NCBI RefSeq assembly: GCF_002029255.1
Contig: NZ_MZGT01000002.1
Location: forward strand, 1 to 64,000
Direction: 5' to 3'
Origin: Clostridium chromiireducens
GTDB lineage: Bacteria > Bacillota > Clostridia > Clostridiales > Clostridiaceae
DNA: 64,000 nt
Numbering within the stretch: position 1 is the first letter of the stretch; each line of letters starts with the position of its first letter. Made by a program: the position numbers and the translations under genes. The notes beneath the pieces are model-generated. The model searched no databases. It was given only the letters and a program-made list of their open reading frames with translations, and was not told the DNA's origin. Below are positions 54,352 through 62,500 of this stretch, one piece after another.

Positions 54352-55653
54352 ATGATAAAACGTGTTAAAAAAATAATGACTGCTGTACTTGTTACTGCGA
54401 TGACATTTTCGTTAGCTGCATGTTCATCTAATAAAAGTGCAGACAATTCTTCAGGAGAGAGTGGACCAATTAAATTGACTATGTGGCATCAATCTGTTGG
54501 AGATACTGATCCAACAGCAAAATTGCTAGTAGAGGCTGTAGATCAGTGGAACAAAGATCATCCTAATATCATTGTAGAGCAAGATGGAGTTACGGGTGAG
54601 CAGTATAAAACAAAGATCAAGACAGCGCTAGCTGCAGACGAAGCTCCAGATATAGAATATATGTGGGGAGGAAGTTTTGTTGGGCCTTATATAGAAGCAG
54701 GAAATATGCTGCCAATTGATCAATATATTACTCCAGAAATTAAAGATAAATTAATTAAAGGTACAATAGATGGTTGTGTAGTTAAGGGGAAGACTTATAG
54801 TTTACCTATGTATACGTTCATAGCAAGCTTATATTGTAATAAGGAGCTATTTGATAAGGCCGGAGCTAAAATACCAACAACATATGATGAATTGCTTGAT
54901 GCTGTAAAAAAATTACGCGCAGCAAATATCACGCCAATAGCTTTAGGAGAAAAGGATAGATGGCCAGGAATGTATTGGTTTGACATCATGGCTATGCGTC
55001 AAGCAGGAAATTCTGCAGTTATGACGGCAATGAAAGATCCTTCAAAATTCAAATCCCCTGAGTTTGTAGCAGCTGCGAAAAAAATGCAAGAGCTCGCTGA
55101 TGCTGGAGCTTTTAATGATAGTATGTTTAGCATGAGTTATGATGAAATGCTAGGAGCCTTTACTGGAGGTAATTCTGCAATGATGTTTCAAGCAAATTGG
55201 GTAACATCACCAATAGATGATCCTTCAGCAGCTACCAGTGGAAAAGTTGTTGCAGTACCTTTCCCTTTATTTAAAGATGGTGCTGGTAAAATAACAGAAT
55301 TCTATGGAGGTGGTGTAGATGGCTTTTATGTTAATGCAAATACAAAACATCCTAAGGAAGCTGTTGAATTCTTAAGTTATTTAAGCGAAAAAATAGGTAA
55401 AGAAGGTTATTTAGCAAATGCAGGACTAGCATGTTGGGATACCAAAGATTTAGATACTTCTAAGCTTTCACCTCTAACAAAACAAGCAGCAGATTTAATG
55501 GCAACAGGTACATCATATGTTACTTGGTGGGATAATATCCTTCCTGCTACTTCTGCAGAGACTCATAAAAATGCTATTGCAGAACTTTTAGGAAAGAAGA
55601 TTACTCCAGAGCAATTCTGTGATGAAATGTCTAAGGTAGAAGCAGCAAAATAG
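54352..55653 (+). CDS. Sugar ABC importer, solute-binding lipoprotein (family 1), 433 aa
   Basis: Lipoprotein signal MIKRVKKIMTAVLVTAMTFS, then LAAC with lipid-bearing C24. The mature protein is a family-1 sugar-binding protein (KLTMWHQSVGDTDPTAKLLV, DIEYMWGGSFVGPYIEAGNM, EFYGGGVDGFYVNANTKHPK). The ATG at 54352 follows AAGGGGGATA; upstream in-frame codons lack a ribosome site. It is followed by two MalF/MalG-type permeases. It sits just after a kinase-regulator pair, so expression is probably induced by an outside sugar. Confidence 0.92.
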   Translation: MIKRVKKIMTAVLVTAMTFSLAACSSNKSADNSSGESGPIKLTMWHQSVGDTDPTAKLLVEAVDQWNKDHPNIIVEQDGVTGEQYKTKIKTALAADEAPDIEYMWGGSFVGPYIEAGNMLPIDQYITPEIKDKLIKGTIDGCVVKGKTYSLPMYTFIASLYCNKELFDKAGAKIPTTYDELLDAVKKLRAANITPIALGEKDRWPGMYWFDIMAMRQAGNSAVMTAMKDPSKFKSPEFVAAAKKMQELADAGAFNDSMFSMSYDEMLGAFTGGNSAMMFQANWVTSPIDDPSAATSGKVVAVPFPLFKDGAGKITEFYGGGVDGFYVNANTKHPKEAVEFLSYLSEKIGKEGYLANAGLACWDTKDLDTSKLSPLTKQAADLMATGTSYVTWWDNILPATSAETHKNAIAELLGKKITPEQFCDEMSKVEAAK

Positions 55654-55679
55654 CAAAAGTTTAGTATACTACAGAGCAT

Positions 55680-56600
55680 GTGGTAAAACAAAAAGGTTTT
55701 ATTGCATGCTTTATTGAAAGGGTGATAATCATAAATTCTATTTTATCAAATAAGAAAATAATATGTATATTTGTACTACCAACACTAATCATAATGTCTG
55801 CAATTATATTTGTTCCTATCATCTTATCAGTAAGATACAGTACATTTGACTGGAGTGGTATAGGAAAAGGTACATTTATTGGATTAGATAATTATAAACA
55901 AATGTTTTCAGATACAAGATTCTTGCATTCAGCCAAGAACTCACTATTATTTGCAGTGGTTTCCATTGTAATTCAATTGCCAATATCGTTACTCTTAGCA
56001 CTAATTTTAGCCTCAGGGGTTAAATTTGAAAAATTCTATCGTACGGTATATTTTATACCTGTAATTATTTCTACTGTTGTAATTGGGCAATTGTGGATTA
56101 AAATATACAATGCTGATTATGGCTTACTTAATACATTGCTTAAAGCTATTGGACAAGGAAAATTAGTCCATGACTGGCTGGGAAAAGAGAATACAGCTCT
56201 TATAAGTACTTTCATCCCTATATTATGGCAATATGTAGGTTATCATATGTTGATTATGTATGCAGGAGCGAAGTCAATTTCTTCAGATATTTACGAAGCA
56301 GCTAAAATAGATGGTGCTTCTCCAGTAAAAACTGCGTTTCATATTACTATTCCTCTTTTAAAACCTATTTTAAAGGTTTGTATAACTTTCTCACTTATTG
56401 GTGCATTAAAAGTATTTGATTTAATTTATGTGTTAACTAATGGAGGCCCTTTTTTCTCAACAGAAGTACCAAGTACATTAATGTACACTACTATTTTTGA
56501 TAATTATAAATACGGTTATGGCAGCGCAATATCAGTATTTATTATATTAGAATGTTTAGTACTAACAGTGCTTCTTGATAGGCTTATTAAAACAGAATAG
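55680..56600 (+). CDS. Sugar ABC importer permease (MalF/UgpA type), about 290-306 aa
   Basis: Membrane subunit with about six hydrophobic segments and the EAA loop EAAKIDGASPVKTAFHITIP. The start is a puzzle. The first in-frame GTG at 55680 has no ribosome site. A good site, GAAAGGGTGAT, lies at 55716-55726, and the codon at ideal spacing is ATA (55731-55733), followed by NSILSNKKII, which looks like the true N-terminus. A GTG at 55722 overlaps the ribosome site itself. So either an ATA codon starts translation or an ATG has mutated. The reading frame is otherwise intact to the TAG at 56598-56600. Confidence 0.85.
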   Translation: MVKQKGFIACFIERVIIINSILSNKKIICIFVLPTLIIMSAIIFVPIILSVRYSTFDWSGIGKGTFIGLDNYKQMFSDTRFLHSAKNSLLFAVVSIVIQLPISLLLALILASGVKFEKFYRTVYFIPVIISTVVIGQLWIKIYNADYGLLNTLLKAIGQGKLVHDWLGKENTALISTFIPILWQYVGYHMLIMYAGAKSISSDIYEAAKIDGASPVKTAFHITIPLLKPILKVCITFSLIGALKVFDLIYVLTNGGPFFSTEVPSTLMYTTIFDNYKYGYGSAISVFIILECLVLTVLLDRLIKTE

Positions 56601-56626
56601 AAGATAATGGAAGGAAGTGATTTAAG

Positions 56627-57481
56627 ATGAACATAATCAAGAGTTCTTTAATAAGTAAGAAGGGTGTAAGAAAATTACCTATACAAATATTTCTTATTAT
56701 TGTTGCTGTAATACAGTTATATCCACTTATATGGCTAATATTATTCTCTTTTAAGGACAATAATGAGATATTTGGTGGCAATGTGGCTGGTATTCCACAA
56801 GTGTGGCGTATTGAAAACTATGAAAGCGCAATTTCTCAAGCTCAAGTTATGAAATATTTCTTTAATAGTGTTATTGTTACAGTGGCCACTATAGCGTTAG
56901 TGCTTATCCTGTCCTCTATGACAGGATATGCAATTAGCCGTATGAAGTGGAAATTGAGCAAGGTTACTATGATAATAATATTGACAGGAATGATGGTTCC
57001 AATACACGCAGCATTATTGCCATTATTCATGGTACTTAAAGATTTAAAATTGCTGAATTCATATTGGGCTTTAATTATACCTTATACTGCTTTTGGAATT
57101 CCTATGGGAGTATTAATACTAACAGGATTTTTAAAAGGTATTCCAAGGGAGCTTGAAGAAGCAGCAGTTATAGATGGATGCGGAATTTTTAGAATATTTT
57201 TTTCTATAATTCTTCCTATTATAAGACCAGCTATGGCTACTGTAGCCATATTCACATATCTTTCTTCCTGGAATGAGTTAATGTTTGCAGTAACATTTAT
57301 AAATAAAGCTCAATATAAAACACTTACAGTAGGCATTATGTCTATGGTAGGTAATTACGTAACAAAATGGGGAGATATAGGTGCAGGACTTGTTATTGCA
57401 ACAATACCAACAATATTAATATATATACTTTTAAGTGATCAGGTGCAGAAGAGCCTTACAGCAGGTGCGGTAAAGGAATAA
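56627..57481 (+). CDS. Sugar ABC importer permease (MalG type), 284 aa
   Basis: Second membrane subunit with about six segments and EAA loop EEAAVIDGCGIFRIFFSIIL. The ATG at 56627 follows GGAAGGAAG 26 nt after the preceding permease. No ATPase gene follows, as with the first importer, so a shared ATPase is needed. A deacetylase gene lies 249 bp downstream on the same strand. Confidence 0.92.
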   Translation: MNIIKSSLISKKGVRKLPIQIFLIIVAVIQLYPLIWLILFSFKDNNEIFGGNVAGIPQVWRIENYESAISQAQVMKYFFNSVIVTVATIALVLILSSMTGYAISRMKWKLSKVTMIIILTGMMVPIHAALLPLFMVLKDLKLLNSYWALIIPYTAFGIPMGVLILTGFLKGIPRELEEAAVIDGCGIFRIFFSIILPIIRPAMATVAIFTYLSSWNELMFAVTFINKAQYKTLTVGIMSMVGNYVTKWGDIGAGLVIATIPTILIYILLSDQVQKSLTAGAVKE

Positions 57482-57730
57482 TGTAAAGTTCTTAATAAAA
57501 AAATAAATAGATTGGCTGGTAAGATAAATGAGAATATTTATGGTAATGCTTCCTATTATGTCGTTAGTTACATTGGAAGTAGAATAAGTAAATGCATATA
57601 TAGATAATTGCAAGTGTGTCAACAAGTGTTAGGGTTGCGTCAGATGACATAAAAATAATGATCATACACGTAACTTCTTTGATTTATTATTTTTTACTGT
57701 ATTAAACATATAAAATTTGAGGTGAAAGTT

Positions 57731-58528
57731 ATGAATGTTAATTTTGATTTATTTCCAGAAGGAAAAACAAAAGCACTAACCATGAGTTATGATGATGGAC
57801 AAATTTTTGATAGAAGATTAATAAGCATATTTAATAAGTATGGAATAAAAGGTACATTTCATTTAAACTCAGGAATTCTAGACAAGGAGAATTTTATTAC
57901 TAAAGCTGAAGTTGCAGAACTTTATAAAGGTCATGAGGTTTCTGTGCATGCAAAAACTCATCCATTTTTAGACTGCATACCTGTTGAAGCTATTATAGAA
58001 GAAATAGTTGAAGACAGAAAATGCTTAGAGTCTTTGGTTGGTTACCCTATAAAAGGAATGTCCTACCCATACGGAGCTTTTAATGGAGATTTAATAAAAA
58101 CTCTTGAGAGCCTTGGAATTCAGTATTCAAGAACTGTAATTTCACATCATGATTTCTATATTCCAGAAAATTTTTTGGCATGGAATGCAACTTGTCATCA
58201 TGATGATAATCTTATGAAGATTGGACAAAAATTCTCCGATTATGAGTTTAAAGGAAAGCTAAAGCTGATGTATGTTTGGGGACATAGCTTTGAGTTTGAA
58301 AGAAATAATAACTGGAACTTAATTGAGAATTTTTGTGAGCTAGTTTCTAAGAATAAAGAAATATGGTTTGCAACTAATATTGAAGTAATGAGATATATTA
58401 AGGCGTTAAAGAGACTTGAATTCTCGGCAAAAGGAGATATTGTATATAATCCGACTGCAATAACAGTATGGATTAGTGTAGATAACAAAGCCGTAAAAGT
58501 TATTGGTGGAGAAACAATAAGATTATAA
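57731..58528 (+). CDS. NodB-type polysaccharide deacetylase, cytoplasmic paralogue, 265 aa
   Basis: Paralogue of the deacetylase at 50504. Both have the metal motif SYDDG with D21 and D22 (ALTMSYDDGQIF) and HxxxH (VSVHAKTHPFL), GMSYPYGAFNGD and YVWGHSFEFE. No signal peptide. The ATG at 57731 is chosen because TTGAGGTGAAAG precedes it; an in-frame GTG at 57722 lies inside that site. It follows an importer as the other follows a regulator, so each may serve a different acetylated oligosaccharide. Confidence 0.85.
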   Translation: MNVNFDLFPEGKTKALTMSYDDGQIFDRRLISIFNKYGIKGTFHLNSGILDKENFITKAEVAELYKGHEVSVHAKTHPFLDCIPVEAIIEEIVEDRKCLESLVGYPIKGMSYPYGAFNGDLIKTLESLGIQYSRTVISHHDFYIPENFLAWNATCHHDDNLMKIGQKFSDYEFKGKLKLMYVWGHSFEFERNNNWNLIENFCELVSKNKEIWFATNIEVMRYIKALKRLEFSAKGDIVYNPTAITVWISVDNKAVKVIGGETIRL

Positions 58529-58936
58529 GATATCTATAAATAAGCACTTTTAACAGCTCATTTTCATAGTTCTATGAAATAAATATGTATTTATTTTTGG
58601 TGAGTATACACATAAGCTCGATTCTCATTGTGGACCCATTTTATAGATTTAAATATTTTCCTTGTTGCAATGTATTATTTTAAAGTATTTAGCTTAAATT
58701 AGTATAAATTTTATAAAGTCGTTTTTATTTCCATTAGATTGTGTTATAGTATTCGTATAAATAAACCCTCCTAATTTTTGATGTTTTTGTATTTGTTGTT
58801 ATTTACATTATATCATTTTGGGAGGATTTTATTATAATAGGGGCACTTTAAATATGAACTTTTAACATGCATTACTATGTTAGGTATTCAAGATATAATA
58901 TATATAATTAGATTTTAATTTTAAGGGGGACTAATT
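58529..58936. other. Intergenic region before the third binding protein
   Basis: No gene. CCCTCCTAA near 58767-58775 can pair with TTGGGAGG at 58818-58826 around a 42-nt loop, with A/T-rich flanks (AAATAAA, ATTTTATT) extending the stem; it may be a terminator or leader. TATAAT occurs at 58833-58838. AAGGGGGAC just before 58937 is the ribosome site. Confidence 0.4.
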
Positions 58937-60571
58937 ATGAGAAGGGGAAATGTAAAGTTTTGTGAAGGTATTATAATTTTAATTGTGGTTTCCGTATTTT
59001 TCACCGCATGTAATTTATCTGATAAAAAAATAGATAATAAAATAAATAATAAGTATAGTAAAGAAGATTGGAAGGCGGATATAACACCAATAACATTTGA
59101 TTGGTATATTGATTTTTCATGGTTTCAAACTAAGTGGGGTACTAATCCTGTCTCAAAATATGTTACAGATAAAACTGGTGTTAGTTTAAACTTAATAACT
59201 CCAAGCGGTGATGAAACAGAAAAATTAAATGCTATGATTGAAGCGGGTAAATTACCAGACTTTATTACGTTAAGTTCTCAGAGCGATGGATATAAGAGGG
59301 TTATACAAAATGGTTTAGCTCTGCCTCTTGATAAACTATCAGAACAATATGATACATATTTTATGAAAGTTGCAGATAAACAAAAATTGGAGTGGTATAG
59401 GGAAATTGATGGACATGTTTATTGCTATCCCAATTTTTCAAGCCCGGTAAGAGACTTTAACGATTACAAGGAAGAAAAACCATCTAATCAAGCATTTCTA
59501 GTGAGGAAAGATATTTATGAAGCTTTAGGAAAACCTGATATGAGAACGCCTGAGGGCTTTTTAATTGCACTTGAAAGGGCTAAAAAAGAATTCCCTATGG
59601 TTGATGGTCAAGAGCTGATACCTCTAGGATTCCATGAGTTTAATGACTCTGGAAATCTTTCTCTAGACAGCATTTTACCAAATTTTTTAGCAGTTCCTAG
59701 GGAAGAAAATGGTAGAGTATATGATAAAAATATAGATAACGAATACATTAGATGGTTAAAGACATTAAGAATGGCTAACGAGAAAGGATTGTTATCAAAG
59801 GATACTTTTATAGATAAAAGAGCTCAGATAGAAGAAAAGATAACTGAAGGAAGATATTTTGCAATGCTTTACCAAAGTTCTGATATGTCTACCCAACAGC
59901 TGGAATTATATTCTAGAGATAAAAATAAGGCATATATGGCTATTGCTGGGCCTTCAAATTCTAAGCTCGATCCACCTAAATTAGCAGGAGACAGTATCTC
60001 GGGGTGGACAGTTACACTAATTTCAAAATCATGCAAGGATCCAAAGAGAGCTATGAGGTTTTTAAGTTATTTAATTAGCGAAGAGGGAAATCGGGATCTG
60101 TATTTGGGGATAAAAGGTTCAACTTGGGATGTAATTGACGGAAAGGAACAGTTTAAACCAGAAGTTATTGATTTGTTAAATAAGGACAGAATAGCTTTTG
60201 ACAATAAATATGGTGCAGCAAGCACTTATTGGATGCTAGAGGATGGAGATTTAATACAGAAATGGACACCTGATAGTGAGGAAGCAATAAGAATGATAAG
60301 TGATTGGGCAAAGGGAAAAACCTATAATTATTCTTTGTTTGATAACGTTTATACATATGATGATAGCGAAGAAGGAGTAGCTTTTTCTAGAATAAGCACA
60401 AAATGGGGGAGTACTTTGAAAAAATTACTTATAGCTAAGAATGAAGAGGAGTTTAATAGTATATTAAATGAATTTATTATATATAGAAAAGATCAAGGGT
60501 GGGATAAATTGCAAAAATATGCTCAGCAAAAATATGAAGAAAATAAGAAAAAACTTAATGTATTAAGATGA
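58937..60571 (+). CDS. Solute-binding lipoprotein (LplA type), 544 aa
   Basis: The N-terminus is MRRGNVKFCEGIIILIVVSV, then FFTAC with the likely lipid-bearing C25. The mature part is a long family-1 binding protein like the one at 34393 (GKLPDFITLSSQSDGYKRVI, HEFNDSGNLSLDSILPN). No permease gene is next to it: the following genes are a kinase and regulator. It may serve permeases encoded beyond the window, or present ligand to the kinase as a sensor partner. The ATG at 58937 follows AAGGGGGAC. Confidence 0.85.
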   Translation: MRRGNVKFCEGIIILIVVSVFFTACNLSDKKIDNKINNKYSKEDWKADITPITFDWYIDFSWFQTKWGTNPVSKYVTDKTGVSLNLITPSGDETEKLNAMIEAGKLPDFITLSSQSDGYKRVIQNGLALPLDKLSEQYDTYFMKVADKQKLEWYREIDGHVYCYPNFSSPVRDFNDYKEEKPSNQAFLVRKDIYEALGKPDMRTPEGFLIALERAKKEFPMVDGQELIPLGFHEFNDSGNLSLDSILPNFLAVPREENGRVYDKNIDNEYIRWLKTLRMANEKGLLSKDTFIDKRAQIEEKITEGRYFAMLYQSSDMSTQQLELYSRDKNKAYMAIAGPSNSKLDPPKLAGDSISGWTVTLISKSCKDPKRAMRFLSYLISEEGNRDLYLGIKGSTWDVIDGKEQFKPEVIDLLNKDRIAFDNKYGAASTYWMLEDGDLIQKWTPDSEEAIRMISDWAKGKTYNYSLFDNVYTYDDSEEGVAFSRISTKWGSTLKKLLIAKNEEEFNSILNEFIIYRKDQGWDKLQKYAQQKYEENKKKLNVLR

Positions 60572-60592
60572 GTTAAAATAGGAGTTGCTTAA

Positions 60593-62473
60593 ATGAAAAA
60601 TAATATTGTAATTTTTTGGGGAAAAGTTAAGCAAATATTTATTAGTGGAAGTTTAATGAAAAAATTAATTACTATGTACATATTTATTATTGGTATACCA
60701 ATAGTAATATTTTCTCTATATATATTTAGTTCTCTTTCAGCTAAAGCTAAACATGATGCAATTAGCAGGGGGGAATACGATCTTAGTACGGAATATGATA
60801 GTATTGAAAAGAATGTGTATATAATGCGGAATATAGTTAATTCTATAAAATCTGATAGTGGGGTAATAGGATATTTACAAGGTGATAATAATCAGGAAGC
60901 AAAAACATTAATTGATTTTAGAGAAACAACATATAAACAATTAATTAATCTGCAAAATAATAATCCAACAATTAAGCAAATAAATATATTTACTAGTAAT
61001 TCACAAGTGAGTGAAATCTGGCCTACATTTTACAAAGAGAATAGAGTTGCTAAAGATGGATGGTATGAAAAAACTATTGAAAAAAATGGCGCCGAATATT
61101 GGAATGTTAATCATTATGATAATGATATATTAGTTAATTCCACTCTTAATGAGGAATCGAAAGATTTGGTTGTTTCTATTAATAAGAAAATTAATTATCC
61201 CAATGATAAATATTTAGGAATCAGCAGAGTTACAATGCGATCTAAAGACTTTTTTCCCAAAATGTTTGAAAAAGATGAGTTAAAAAGTGGACAAATACTG
61301 TTAATTGATAATGAAAATATGAATATAAGAACAGATGAGAATAGCTTGCTACTTAGAAATTTTGACTTTGATAAAAGTAAGTTTCGAGAGTTTATTGATG
61401 GTAAATTAGAACATGAAAAAGGAGAACTGACTTATAATCAAGGAAATGAAGATTATATTATAATATACGAAGAGTCACCAATTCCAAATAATTATTTATT
61501 AAATATTATACCATTAAATAACATTTCGCAGGAAATAAAAAATTCCAAGTATGTAGTTATTTGGGGGTCTACTTTTTTATTACTCTTCCTATCTATATTG
61601 ATATATTATGCAACTAAAACCATTCTCAAAAGATTGTATAAAATAATTTCTGCAGTCAAGCAGGTGAGGACTGGAGATCTAATGCCGAGCATAGATGTAT
61701 ACGGTAATGATGAAGTGGGAGTACTTGCTCATAACTTCAGACAAATGATGAAAACGATAGACGTACTGATTAAGGATAGCGTAAATAAAGAAATAATAAC
61801 CAAGGAAGCAGAGTTAAAAGCATTGAAAACTCAAATAGATTCCCACTTTTTATATAACACTCTGGAGAATATTAGGATGATGGCACTAGTTGAAGAGAAT
61901 TATATAGTATCTGATTGCTTGGCTTCTTTAGGTGATATGATGAGGTATAATATGAAGTGGAATAACGAGTTTGTACCATTAAGTGAAGAAGTAAGTCATA
62001 TTAGAAATTATATAACATTAATGACTCTTAGATATGATTTTGAAATAATTTTAAAGGTTGATATTGATGAAGAATTTTTAAATAGGAAAATATTAAAATT
62101 ATCAATTCAGCCGTTAGTAGAAAATGCGGTGAAACATGGTCTTTCAAAAAAATTAATGGATGAAAATGGATATATATATATATCCGTTAATATAGATAAA
62201 AAATATTTGTACCTAAATGTAAAGGACGATGGAAACGGAATGAACATAGGCAAAGTTCAGGAAATTCAGAATCATATAAACGGAAATGCAGACAAAAGAT
62301 ATGGTCTTGGACTTAAAAACGTAAGCGATAGAATAAAACTTTTTTACGGAAAAGAATATGGTGTTATGATTGATTCTAAAGAGGATCATTACACTCAAAT
62401 AACGCTTAAGCTTCCTAATATAGATGGGGATGTACAATTTAAAAACGTTGACAAAACAGAGTGGAATAAATAA
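60593..62473 (+). CDS. Sensor histidine kinase (YesM-like), 626 aa
   Basis: Third sensor kinase. Membrane segments at about 23-45 and 318-342 enclose the extracellular domain. HAMP follows (about 342-395), then His_kinase with H418 in QIDSHFLYNTLENIRM and HATPase (ENAVKHGLSK, DDGNGMNIGK, GLGLKNVSDRIK). The acceptor motif reads DSHF instead of the usual NPHF, a mild departure. The ATG at 60593 follows ATAGGAGTTG, 21 nt after the binding protein stop, so the lipoprotein and kinase are cotranscribed. Confidence 0.92.
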   Translation: MKNNIVIFWGKVKQIFISGSLMKKLITMYIFIIGIPIVIFSLYIFSSLSAKAKHDAISRGEYDLSTEYDSIEKNVYIMRNIVNSIKSDSGVIGYLQGDNNQEAKTLIDFRETTYKQLINLQNNNPTIKQINIFTSNSQVSEIWPTFYKENRVAKDGWYEKTIEKNGAEYWNVNHYDNDILVNSTLNEESKDLVVSINKKINYPNDKYLGISRVTMRSKDFFPKMFEKDELKSGQILLIDNENMNIRTDENSLLLRNFDFDKSKFREFIDGKLEHEKGELTYNQGNEDYIIIYEESPIPNNYLLNIIPLNNISQEIKNSKYVVIWGSTFLLLFLSILIYYATKTILKRLYKIISAVKQVRTGDLMPSIDVYGNDEVGVLAHNFRQMMKTIDVLIKDSVNKEIITKEAELKALKTQIDSHFLYNTLENIRMMALVEENYIVSDCLASLGDMMRYNMKWNNEFVPLSEEVSHIRNYITLMTLRYDFEIILKVDIDEEFLNRKILKLSIQPLVENAVKHGLSKKLMDENGYIYISVNIDKKYLYLNVKDDGNGMNIGKVQEIQNHINGNADKRYGLGLKNVSDRIKLFYGKEYGVMIDSKEDHYTQITLKLPNIDGDVQFKNVDKTEWNK

Positions 62474-62500
62474 AAGAAAGGTTTTATGGGGGGAATAAAT

